Made by a program: the position numbers and the translations under genes. The notes under the pieces were generated by a model, which was not told the DNA's origin, made no database searches, and saw only the letters and a list, made by a program, of their open reading frames with translations. A stretch of DNA of 64,000 bases, taken from the NCBI RefSeq assembly GCF_003589595.1, contig NW_020653333.1, positions 2,813,391 through 2,877,390 on the forward strand. Reading direction: 5' to 3'. The stretch is from Hyposmocoma kahamanoa. Lineage: Eukaryota; Arthropoda; Insecta; Lepidoptera; Cosmopterigidae. Each line of letters begins with the position of its first letter. The first letter of the stretch is position 1. Below are positions 43,716 to 52,432 of this stretch, one piece after another.

Positions 43716-44092
43716 GTTGCATTTCCACCAGAGATGTGCGAGGTAGCGAGGACGTGAGAGGATGTGCAGCGGTACGGTGCGAGGATGCGTTATGGACTCT
43801 TTTCAGCTGTGCGCGGGCGGGGTAAGGTGTCACGTAGTGTCATACTTTCAGTAGCTCCAGTTTCGTACACCGTTTTGCACACATTCCTCGCCCGCATCCC
43901 TCGCACACATCTCTCGCACTCTCGATCTCTCGCTGTTGTTTATGTACATTTGTAAGTATTTACTTAGCTCCGCTAACCCTTTTCCACCGGAGCTGCGATA
44001 AGCGAGGCTAGGAAAATGAAGTAATCCTATTGGTGGATTTTTTCCTCGCACACCGCCTCGCTACGTCGCACATCTCTGGTGGAAAGGCAGCC
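43716..44092. mobile_element. DNA element with ~30-bp terminal inverted repeats
   Basis: Left TTTCCACCAGAGATGTGCGA (about 43722) and right TCGCACATCTCTGGTGGAAA (about 44066-44085), extending through gtagcgagg/cctcgctac with one mismatch. The right edge abuts TTAA, but the left edge has no matching TTAA, so a piggyBac-style target is possible and unproven. The interior is rich in tctcgcac motifs. ORFs inside are incidental. Confidence 0.75.
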
Positions 44093-44193
44093 TTAATGTT
44101 AATAAAATAACATTACACGTGTATTCTGCCCTCGTTGTCACAAGTAACGCATATGTATTTCGGTAATATTCGAGATATTGGTAACCTAATATG

Positions 44194-44213
44194 CTAACCT
44201 AACCTAACCTAAC
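44194..44213. repeat. (CTAAC)4, telomere-type TTAGG units
   Basis: CTAACCTAACCTAACCTAAC is four perfect insect-type TTAGG units on the minus strand. A short internal run, not a telomere. Confidence 0.8.
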
Positions 44214-44393
44214 GTTTTATTGTCACCTAAAACGATGTCAATTCGCAGATTTTGTCTAACAATGAAACTGAAACTAAAAACCTTTTAAGGGGGGTTGTAA
44301 ATCTTGTTTCTTTGATTCCCGATATGTTAATAACTCAATTTCGATAAACACGCCGATTACGTTAGTTACAAACCAGCAGACGTCCAGTGATAA

Positions 44394-44451
44394 ACATAAA
44401 GAACTTGCACATGTACACTTGCACATGTACACATGTGCAAGTTCTTTATGT
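44394..44451. repeat. Perfect 21-bp inverted repeat, 16-nt loop
   Basis: The left arm acataaagaacttgcacatg+t (44394-44414) and its exact complement (44431-44451) enclose acacttgcacatgtac. The unit would form a 58-nt hairpin if transcribed. A further tgcac/gtgca repeat continues to the right. Confidence 0.85.
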
Positions 44452-44841
44452 TGTATACATGTACTTGCACCTGAAGAAACTAAAAACCTTAAAAAAATTC
44501 AAATGCAATGTTTATTCACGTTTTACATAAATTAACATCAGATTTTATCTGAACTTGTATGGAAAATTTTAAACATACAGTAGATTAGTTTTGATTTTGT
44601 TACAAAAGAAATAGTAGTAACTATTCCTCAAGCTAATAATGATAATTCTGGTAAAGTGACTCTTCTACATCACGTGGCTGTCTTCAACGGACGCAATGTC
44701 AGAAGGTGATTCGAACGGTACGTTCGATCGACTTGCATATTCATATCAGTTCTTCCCTGCGTCTTTGGTTTAAAAGATATTCATTAATTTACATTATTCA
44801 TTGTTATTGTGACGTTAATTAAATATATAGATATTAATACA

Positions 44842-44912
44842 AGAGCGGTTGTAGCCTAGTGGGAGAGCGCTCGATTCTCGATTGAGGGATCTATGGTTCG
44901 AATCCCTGTGTC
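44842..44912 (+). other. tRNA-like sequence (Glu-CTC-like), probable SINE head or pseudogene
   Basis: TAGCCTAGTGGGAGAGC (D arm/A box), CTCGA-TTCTCGA-TTGAG (anticodon stem-loop with CTC at the anticodon) and GGTTCGAATCC (B box) have near-tRNA spacing, followed by a T-run. The acceptor ends pair poorly (GCGGTTG vs TGTCAAC) and the T stem has a mismatch, so a functional tRNA is unlikely. The RT fragment just downstream suggests a SINE or pseudogene. Confidence 0.5.
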
Positions 44913-44989
44913 AACTTTTTTCTATGACTCTATTTTCAAAGTTACGTGCATTTGTGAATGTTTGCTTAACAATTCCCGTAAATCTCCGA

Positions 44990-45088
44990 ACTCGCATGAG
45001 ATTAGCGTGGAGAACAATGGATCAAAAACTTTCCTTAGAGAGTACCCAGTAGTGGGAGGTATACTACAGGGAGAGGTTCTAGGACCAT
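44990..45088 (+). pseudogene. Reverse transcriptase fragment
   Basis: The plus frame reads NNGSKTFLREYPVVGGI then LQGEVLGP followed by a stop. This resembles the conserved G-V-P-Q-G-S-V-L-G-P box of LINE RTs with substitutions. Only about 30 residues are recognisable. Confidence 0.5.
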
Positions 45089-45090
45089 AG

Positions 45091-45751
45091 TCATATAGGT
45101 ACTCTAGCCCGAAAATATACTTTACTTCAAAATAGATTCTTATTACTTTAGAATAGAGACTTCAAGGTTCGGATTTTTGTCGGATTAGATAGTAAAGGGC
45201 TTTGCCATTTTAAATTACGAAGTAGTAACAATTCATGTTAAGAAAGTTACATAAACAAGTGACGAACCAGCCAAAGTCAAGAAAATTATCGATAGATTTA
45301 CTCTTCATTATCTAACAGTAATGAGTCCCACAGAAGAGATTAAAACATTAAGAGAAAGTCCATTAAGTAATGAATAGTCACGCGCAGGACATAGGAGCAT
45401 GTCAATGTGATGTTGCGTAAGGCAGACTTACTAATCAGCAAGGTAATTTATGTAGATCTGATGATTTGTCGATCGAGCTCTGATAGACGCGTGACGCAAT
45501 TATAGTGACGCAACTACAAAATTGTGATGTAAAAACGACACTTAAAAGAAAAGCAATGAAAGAATATTATTGTTTTAAATTCTGTTGACGCTTTTCAATA
45601 TACGAGTATGAAGGTAATAATAATTTGTACTGTTAAAAGTAAACATTTTTAACTACAACAACACAGTTTTTTTAACAACAGCATTTTCCGTCGTAGCACC
45701 AACACTGAACGATATCACAATCATACTTTATAATAATTTAAATATTTTTTA
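45091..45751. other. Unassigned DNA
   Basis: No gene or repeat recognised. Confidence 0.25.
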
Positions 45752-45989
45752 CTCAAGTGACGGGACGGCACAAGTATTGCCCCTTAGAGCTTTAAATCAC
45801 AAGGATCCGAGGGTCACAGCCACAGCATCCGTCACCTTGACACATAAAATTGACATGGCCAATGTGCCTGTAGCTTCACCAGCACCTGAGAAGCAGTAAA
45901 GCTCACATTACTTCTTGGTGACTGAAATAGGTACATAGCAGTACTTCCCTGGACGAACTCTTTTACAAGGAGCTCTTCAGCTACTAAAA
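45752..45989 (-). mobile_element. Family A copy A26
   Basis: Runs ttttttactcaagtgacggg to ggagctcttcagctactaa, with a deletion of the tggtaagcgacacgcctgtc block and a degraded hairpin (cagtaaagctcacattactt). Confidence 0.75.
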
Positions 45990-46235
45990 CGTTCTGTATC
46001 ATAACCTCAACGCAAAAGGACTTCAGCAGAATGATGTCACCTTTTAAGCATTACTTTCACGCCGTTTAATACAATCCTATGGTAGTCCGAGCGCCTAGCA
46101 TATTGTGCCTAGATAATAATATGTTAATGATATGCTGTGGTGTTATGGTGTTCCGGTATGGTGGTGGTGTTCGTGTTGATATTCTAAAAACAGCGAAGCT
46201 TTCTTGACATCCACTCAAATTACGCAATATACGAA

Positions 46236-46360
46236 CCAATGACTCGGCCGTATCTTAACCGATATGCATGAAATTTAAATCTAGAATAAAAATTACAATT
46301 CTACAGGTCATGCAGATTGTGAATTTGATCTGTAACCTGAGATAAGTGATGTCAAAAGTT
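46236..46360 (+). repeat. Diverged repeat similar to 13780-14030
   Basis: gaccgatatgcatgaaattt, gatctgtaacctgagataag and gatgtcaaaagttg follow the order of the 13780 repeat. Confidence 0.35.
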
Positions 46361-46472
46361 GTTAAGTCTATAGGACAAATGGTTCATTGTTAGAATTTAC
46401 GCGCGTAAAAAGTATGTAAGACTTTTTAAATTTAATAGCAATAGTAATAGCAACAAAATGTAATAGAATTTA

Positions 46473-46688
46473 GTAGCAGTGGAGCTCTGAAGTGAAAGAG
46501 TTTGTTTTGAAGGGTAAGGGTAATAAAATAAAATGAAATTATTAATTGGAAACAATGTTATATGTTACCAGCTTACATTACATTTCAAGTTAGTGTTTAT
46601 GTCATTGAAAATATTGATTATAAAATAAATAATACATAGCATTGCATTAAGGCACGTGGGACTTTTCAATTTATGACTCTGGGGTGAC
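46473..46688 (+). mobile_element. Family A copy A27, split by an AT-rich insertion
   Basis: 46473-46524 (tagcagtggagctctg ... ttttgaagggtaagggta) and 46652-46688 (aggcacgtgggacttttcaa ... ggggtgacat) are family pieces. Between them lies about 125 bp of AT-rich unassigned DNA. Confidence 0.6.
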
Positions 46689-46689
46689 A

Positions 46690-46781
46690 TTTATCTATCC
46701 ATTTATGACTCCACTGTAAACCAGTGTAATGTGGCGTCCTCCAACGTCTCATTACAAAAAGTTGAGTATATAACATGTTTA
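46690..46781 (+). repeat. Flank shared with 36472-36550
   Basis: tccatttatgactccactgt, aaaccagtg, tccaacgtctcattacaaaa and gagtatataacatgttt match the segment just upstream of family A copy A23. Both loci continue into family A at the same point. Confidence 0.6.
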
Positions 46782-47058
46782 AGCAGCAGAAGTACTGCCA
46801 CCTTGACTATTTCTGCCGCCAAGCAGTAATGTCAGCATTACTGTGTTCCGGCTTTGAAGGGTAAGGGTGCTGGTGAAATTACAGGCACATGGGAATTGTC
46901 ATCTTATGTCTCAAGGTGACGGGCGTAGTGGCAGTGCCCCTCTAATCTTTTGCGATTTAAAGCTCTGAGTGGCACTGCAACTGTTATGGACAAGCATATC
47001 GCTTACCACCAGGCCAACGACTTGTTCGTCCCGTCACTCGGTGTCATAAAATAAAATG
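46782..47058 (+). mobile_element. Family A copy A28, 5' end short
   Basis: agcagcagaagtactgccac, perfect cagtaatgtcagcattactg, gcgatttaaagctctgagtg and cactcggtgtcataaaataa. About 35 bp of the normal 5' end is missing between agcag and agtactgcc. Confidence 0.85.
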
Positions 47059-47109
47059 TTCCATGTAGTTTAAAAAAAAAAGGAGCCAACCAACATTTTT
47101 GATTGAACC

Positions 47110-47400
47110 CTGAACCAATAACGACAATCACAAGCTACAGCTTTGTATCTTTTGTGGTTGAAACCCTGGCTCCTTGGAGGCCACAGACAAAAGTTCTAGC
47201 GAACGAGCTATCAGATTGCCTCATAGAAGCCTTCGGTGGCCATAAGGCTGGCAGTTATTTCCATAAAGAGAGAACTATAAAGAATAAATTTAGCTATTCA
47301 AAGGGGAAATATTGCCAGCCTTCTGAGTACGATGCCCCAGGGAAATTTTCTACTTTCCAGTATTAAAATTTTTATAATAAGTTTTTTCTAGTATTACATT
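47110..47400 (+). pseudogene. LINE C-terminus (AIQRGNAAS lineage), diverged
   Basis: The plus frame reads FVVETLAPWRPQTKVLANEL, then CLIEAFGGHKAGSYF. Later, ggggaaatattgccagcctt stands where other copies encode RGNAAS-LG. ETL-PW and the GSY region identify it, but the copy is more diverged than 39240. The 3' end is about 47395. Confidence 0.55.
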
Positions 47401-48020
47401 TTTCTTTAAGCACCTTGTAAATACCTACTATTAAAAATTAGAAAACCGTTATAACAACATTATTAACTTCATGATTCAAAAATTGTTGATTCATGAAGGA
47501 TGAAAGAACGGACGTAATGTCAAGAGTTGATTCGAACTATGCGTTTGATAGACTTGCATATTAAAATTAATACTTCCCTGCGTCTTTGGTTTTGAAGGTT
47601 ATAATTATAAAAGTATTACGAAATTTTAAAAAGAGATCATCAAACATGGATCAGACGAAAATTGTTTATTTCTATTACATTCTTTTTTTGTTTAGTGTAA
47701 AATTATAATATTAAACCTTTGTGGTAAGGAAAGTCGATTGCAAAATGATTTATTCATCGACCGCAAAGTCATGACGGCCGTTGATGACTCTTTCTTAGAC
47801 ACACATGTAAAAGATAACAGTGTAGGAAGGTCTATTTCGTCATCATCACCTCATATAGTCTCACTAGTGCGCACGAGTCTCATCCAAAAAGAAAGTTTAG
47901 ACCATTATTGATGGCTGATAAGAAGATTTAGGAAATTTTGGAAGGCACCTCAATTATTTAGTAGCAAATCAAGTATTTAATAACAACAAACAGAATTAGA
48001 AATAAACAGCAATTGGACAA
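47401..48020. other. Unassigned AT-rich DNA
   Basis: Contains attcatgaaggatgaaa, and gaacgg..gcgtttgatagacttgcatatt similar to a block at 44710-44770 (gaacggtacgttcgatcgacttgcatatt ... ttccctgcgtctttggttt). This suggests an unrecognised dispersed repeat shared by the two loci. Confidence 0.4.
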
Positions 48021-48129
48021 AGTAATTTCACCAGCACCCTTAGCGCGCATTACTTCTTGGCGGCAGAAACAAGTAAGAAGGCAGTACTTCCCTGAACGAA
48101 CTCATTCACAAGCAGTTCTACAGCTACTA
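48021..48129 (-). mobile_element. Family A copy A29, 5' third
   Basis: agtaatttcaccagcaccct, ttcttggcggcagaaacaag, cagtacttccctgaacgaac and gcagttctacagctacta. The hairpin left arm is deleted. Confidence 0.7.
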
Positions 48130-48544
48130 TACTCGATTTATTTTCGATAAATGACATCGTTAAACTTTATACATGAATCGAACGGTCTTAAAACACGCAC
48201 TTTTCCGGTATTTAATTTACATCATAAAGGTTATAATTAGAAAACCATTGTAACGATCGACCCTGTTAGAGAATATTGTTTTCGTTTGTGGTTATTGTAA
48301 TCATCTTATATAGTTAATTGACGTATACTACTTAGGTAATTTCTTTGCCTGCGTGGTATAACTTCCGAGTAATTTGCATAAAAATGTTCATTAGTTAGTT
48401 TATAATACAATAACTAAGAATAACGTATTGTGGTGAGTTTTTTTATGAAATAACTTATAAGTGTTGTAATAATTATTAATACAAAGATCGAACACAGAAA
48501 CATTTGCGGTGACGAATGCCGAAAGCCACTACAAAGATCTCTTA

Positions 48545-48838
48545 TAAGGTAACTTGACCTGTGGATCAGTTGGTAAGAGCAATACTACGGTGCAGCAAGG
48601 TCGTGGGTTCAAGTCCCACGGGTATAAGAACAGAGTACTAAAGAAACTGACCTCGGAAGTCCCCTAGTTTGCCACCCTTAGAGGTGAAATATTTTCTTCA
48701 AATTTAAATGGGATGGCTACTGAGGTACCCTCTTTCCAACAAAAAAAGAATCATCAAAATCGGTTCACGAGTTATCGCGTAACGTACACACAAAAAATGC
48801 AGTCAAATTGAGAACCTCCTCCTTTTTGAAGTCGGTTA
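48545..48838 (+). mobile_element. tRNA-like head joined to family C
   Basis: Head: gacctgtggatcagttggta (A-box region), then gcaaggtcgtgggttcaagt + cccacggg with an intact B box and good T-arm pairing. Then gtactaaagaaactgacctc begins family C, which runs through cccttagaggtgaaatattt, ggtaccctctttccaacaaa and gttatcgcgtaacgtacac to ttttgaagtcggttaat. This is the most complete example of the composite and suggests it is one SINE-like unit. Confidence 0.65.
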
Positions 48839-48843
48839 ATAAA

Positions 48844-49121
48844 TAGTAGCAGTAGAGTTCCTTGTGAAAGAGTTCATCCAAGGTAGTACTACCACCTTAC
48901 CTATTTCTACCGCCAAGCAGTGATTTGAGCATTACTGTGTTCCAGTTTTGAAGGGTAAGGGTGCTGGTAAAATTACAGGCACATGAGACTTGTCAACTTA
49001 TGTCTCAGGGTGACGGGCGCAGTGGCAATGCCTTTGAACTACACTGCAACTGTTATGTACAGGCGAAGTTCTAAGTCACGGCACGATTTGTTCGTCCCGT
49101 GACTTAGAATCACAAAAAATT
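48844..49121 (+). mobile_element. Family A copy A30, inserted beside family C
   Basis: atagtagcagtagagttcct, gttcatccaaggtagtacta, hairpin cagtgatttgagcattactg, tcttatgtctcagggtgacg, then a deletion and gacttagaatcacaaaaaat. Confidence 0.8.
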
Positions 49122-49127
49122 GCTATG

Positions 49128-49290
49128 AATTGAAAACCTCTTCCTTTTTTTAATCCGTTTTAAAAGTATTCCACCGCTAAGGGTGGCAAATTAAAGGATG
49201 AAACTGGTTTGTTGAATTTCATCGACTTCCCGGTCAAACTCAATTTCGATAAAACTTGACTCATAGATGCAATTCCAGTGAAAATAAAAC
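49128..49290 (-). repeat. Family C fragments
   Basis: A short right-end-like piece attgaaaacctcttcctttt is followed by tattccaccgctaagggtgg, ttcccggtcaaactcaattt and acttgactcatagatgcaat. The orders conflict, so this is a rearranged or doubly inserted copy. Confidence 0.5.
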
Positions 49291-49310
49291 GTTATGGTGA
49301 CATAGAGCTA

Positions 49311-49489
49311 TGCCTTTACAATGAGTTTACCATGACAGTTGTCGCTAGCGACCGCGTAAATTACTTCACAATTATGTACGGCAAATTATACAGCGCACCT
49401 AGCGGTCACAAGAAGAAACAACATTTTGTATACAAATATTTTACGCGGTCGCTAGCGATAACTGTCACTGTAAACTCATGGTAGAGGCA
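49311..49489. mobile_element. 179-bp palindromic MITE
   Basis: TGCC(T)TTACAATGAGTTTAC and a following CGCTAGCGACCGCGTAAA are mirrored at the right end (ttacgcggtcgctagcg ... gtaaactcatggtagaggca), giving about 50-bp inverted arms with several mismatches. No unambiguous target duplication. The 68-codon ORF across it is incidental. Confidence 0.75.
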
Positions 49490-49840
49490 CTGATCCAAGG
49501 AAAGTTCATCGAGAGCCAGGCCCTGGGTCATCTGGCCCAGGAGGGAGGGAGCCCTTCCTTCTGTTCACCAGAGACTTCAACAAGGCAAACCGAACTCTAA
49601 CCATACACATAAATGACTAAAACAAACAGACCGTTATCAAGAGCCCTTTGTTGAAAATAGAAAAGTTCGGGTGGCATTACGCATGCGCCACGCGGGAGTC
49701 GTACGCGCAGCCATCCGACCGCTTTCGCGGACGCCAACGCACCATCACTTTAACCATACATCAAACAATAGTGTTTGAATCTAATCGAAACAATTCTTTG
49801 TGACTGACTTTGAATTTAAATTAAAAGGTTAATTTTATGT
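49490..49840. other. Unassigned DNA
   Basis: No gene recognised. The stretch 49510-49560 (gccctgggtcatctggccca) is locally GC-rich. Confidence 0.3.
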
Positions 49841-50197
49841 CGAGTTCTTAGGTTTTCGCGATTGTTACATAAACAAACCGATGTTTCGGGCCCGTTACAG
49901 GTCCCATGGTCACGGTTGACTAAGCTGGTAAAGTCATCAACCAGTTATGTCCAATATTAACGCAAAACACCCTATTTTTGCACTATAGTTACAAAAGTTA
50001 TTAATTAAATACCTTATTTTTAATTTTACTAAGACACATTCCAATTTACGCTACATTACGTTTTACAAATTATGTTATTGAATAAATTTCTATTAACTTA
50101 AATTTATTACTAAAATATCAAATAATAATAAATTTAATTTAATAAAAAAAACAAATACACGCGATTTCAATCCGGAAAAACAGTTTCTTTTCCCATG
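49841..50197 (-). mobile_element. PLE-B copy lacking one inverted end
   Basis: On the minus strand it starts with the terminal motif catgggaaaagaaactgttt (50197) and contains aactggttgatgactttacc, accatgggacctgtaacggg and cccgaaacatcggtttg. It joins directly to tgtaacaatcgcgaaaacct + aagaactcg (49841). The second inverted arm present in the copies at 8088 and 53577 is missing. Confidence 0.65.
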
Positions 50198-50239
50198 GTT
50201 AATTTTATATTTTTTTCAATTTCAAACTTTCTTTCTAAA

Positions 50240-50475
50240 TTACTAACGGACGAACAAGTCGTGCTCCTGGTCTTAAGCGACATCAGGTCTCACTCAGAGC
50301 TTTAATTTCCAAATATCCGAGAAACACTGCCACTGCACCTGTTGCCCTGAGACGTAAGTTGACCAGCGCCTTACTCTTCAAAACNNNNNNNNNNCCTGTT
50401 GCCCTGAGACGTAAGTTGACCAGCGCCTTACTCTTCAAAACCGAAACGCAGTTAATGCTCACATTACTGCTTAGC
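50240..50475 (-). mobile_element. Family A copy A31 containing an assembly gap
   Basis: acggacgaacaagtcgtgct to ttactgcttagcggcagaaa. Inside it, ten Ns (50385-50394) separate two identical 47-bp stretches, so the local length is not reliable. The 5' end of the same copy may continue at 50743-50798. Confidence 0.75.
50385..50394. other. Assembly gap (10 N)
   Basis: Ten Ns. The 47 bases before (50338-50384) are repeated exactly after it (50395-50441). Confidence 0.98.
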
Positions 50476-50635
50476 GGCAGAAACAGATCGACTCATCCGA
50501 AGAACAAAGTGCGATGTGATTATACAGCGAAAAAAACATAATCTCGTTATTCAAAAGGCCTATATAAAAGTGTTTTCAGATTTTTTAAGTATTAATTATT
50601 TCGTTTCGGAAATATAAAATCTAACAACAGTCGAT

Positions 50636-50661
50636 CTTGACTGTGGATATCCGCAGTCAAG
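50636..50661. repeat. 26-bp inverted repeat
   Basis: CTTGACTGTGGATATCCGCA followed by GTCAAG is self-complementary apart from one symmetric mismatch pair. It lies within the block that separates the two parts of family A copy A31. Confidence 0.7.
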
Positions 50662-50742
50662 AACAACAAACGAAATGTACAATGTCCCGAGAATAAGCAG
50701 CATCTCGTACATAGGTCTTTGTTCTACGAAGGAGTCGAGATG

Positions 50743-50798
50743 CAGTGACAGCACTTCCCTGGACATACTCTTTCACAAGGAGGTCTATTGCTACTAAC
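50743..50798 (-). mobile_element. Family A 5' end, probable continuation of A31
   Basis: cagtgacagcacttccctgg, acatactctttcacaaggag and gtctattgctactaac match the family 5' end in the same orientation as A31. About 265 bp of unrelated DNA lies between. Confidence 0.65.
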
Positions 50799-50929
50799 AA
50801 TATGTATAGTATTTTTACTATTATATTTAAAATAATGTTTCTTTTGTTTTTGCTTTCTTTTTCTTTAATTTACAAAATCGCACAATTTATATTTTCTTGT
50901 TTTTGAATGCTGTTTGCAGCCAAAGTCAA

Positions 50930-51165
50930 AATCAAAGTCATATAGCCATTTATTCCATAAGTAAAATTTTTACATTTGGAAACGTCGTTTTTAAGCTCCT
51001 GCTCGTTGCCTACGCTGACCTCCCTGAGAAGAACGAGCAAGAAACTCTAGGGATTGCTCTTCCCAAATAAACTTAAATGCTATGGAATACACTTTGAATC
51101 ATAATTGTGTGGAATAGACTACTAGACTCTTGTTGTCTTTCCGTACTTCTTTATCTAAAACATAC
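50930..51165 (-). mobile_element. LINE 3' UTR with GTCAAA tail, uninterrupted copy
   Basis: ccaaagtcaaaatcaaagtc, atttattccataagtaaaat, ctgctcgttgcctacg and tgctatggaatacactttga. Same family as 1085-1500 but lacking the MITE, so it serves as the empty-site comparison. Confidence 0.7.
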
Positions 51166-51333
51166 TCTTCAATTTTGTAATATGACTTTACAATTAAAAT
51201 ACTTTTAATGTAAGTTTTAAACTTAGGAAATGATAATCTTAATATATTCTTCGGGATCTTATTGAAAAACGTATACAGTTCCCCATAAAAGAATCGTTTA
51301 CCTTAGAACAAAGTCCAAACTCATGGTACCACG

Positions 51334-51392
51334 ATTAAGAAAGAAGATATTCATAATATAATATTAATATTACAAATATCTTCTTTCTTAAT
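51334..51392. repeat. Perfect 18-bp inverted repeat, 23-nt loop
   Basis: ATTAAGAAAGAAGATATT (51334-51351) and its exact complement (51375-51392). The loop is AT-only apart from two C. Confidence 0.85.
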
Positions 51393-51926
51393 GAAATTAT
51401 GTATATTTTGAAGGGCATACAAAATATTTGAGTAAATGTACTGCGATGCCACAGTCATGATACCAGTCTCACTAAATTTGTCTCTGAGAGTTCTAGAGAC
51501 AGTTGTCATTAGAATGCAAATTTACTGATGGTTTTCCTTGTATTGTATTAAAATAGTATTTTAATCTGTTATCTGTACCATTACAATAAAAATAAAAATT
51601 AAAACCGACAATGGACTAGCGCCAAAATCTTAAAGAGAAATGTTACTGACGCAGAAAAATTGCCAAACGACTAGTAGCTAGAGTTACAAATTGCCAAGAT
51701 AAGGCGAGATACAGTTATGAAACGTTTTACTAATTGTAATGTTTATAAGTATTGCATTTTTGTAGTTTTGCATAGTTGTAATTAATATTTATTCGATTTA
51801 GAGAAACTGGATGTGGCTTTACATTCTTCTTTGCCTGTACCTTGTACGTGTTGTAGGTGTTTCATAGAAAGGACGAAGCGCCATTTCGAAATAAAATTCT
51901 GGGATGCATGTTTTAAGTTTTAAAGA

Positions 51927-52030
51927 CTGTTTTAAAATATTTACGTCCTGTTTTAAAATTCAACTTTGGTGTTAACTAAGTTTAAGTTTTAAAATTGAAT
52001 TTAAAACAGGACTTAAATATTTAAAAACAG
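51927..52030. repeat. Inverted repeat, ~40-bp arms
   Basis: CTGTTTTAAAATATTTACGT + CCTGTTTTAAAATTCAA faces TTGAATTTAAAACAGG + ACTTAAATATTTAAAAACAG. A candidate foldback element with a few mismatches. Confidence 0.75.
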
Positions 52031-52135
52031 ACGCGAAAATCTAAACCCTTGTAAATATTTTCAAAATGGCGTCGCCCGTTCTATAAAACACCGACGATAT
52101 CTGAGTTTAAAAAAAATTACATCGTTTTTAAAAAT

Positions 52136-52432
52136 TACCGACCTCAAAAGTTTGCGGAGTCCTCTATCTACTTGCCAAATTGTATTGAAATCGGTTAACA
52201 GGAAGTGGGGGAAATAAACCGGAATCATGGCCTAATTTGCCACACTAAGAGGCGGAATATTTTCTTCAAATTTAAATGGGACTACTACTGAGGTTGGTAC
52301 TCCCGTTTCCAACAAAAAAAGAATTATCGAAATCGGTTCATAAATGTCGGAATAATTGCATAACATACACATACAGAAAAAGAAACAGTCTAATTCAGAA
52401 CCTCGTCTTTTTTATAAGTCATTCAGTAAGAA
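52136..52432 (+). repeat. Family C copy, full length
   Basis: ttaccgacctcaaaagtttg, gaaatcggttaacaggaagt, cactaagaggcggaatattt, gtttccaacaaaaaaagaat, aatcggttcataaatgtcgg and cagaacctcgtctttttta. The right terminus is degraded (ataagtcatt). Confidence 0.75.

Noticed and set aside
44842..44912. Functional tRNA-Glu gene
   Set aside because: A and B boxes and the anticodon loop look good, but the acceptor stem does not pair and the T stem is imperfect.
48545..48630. Functional tRNA gene
   Set aside because: The T arm pairs well, but the acceptor ends do not, and the same head recurs next to family C at 28907, as expected of a retroposon.
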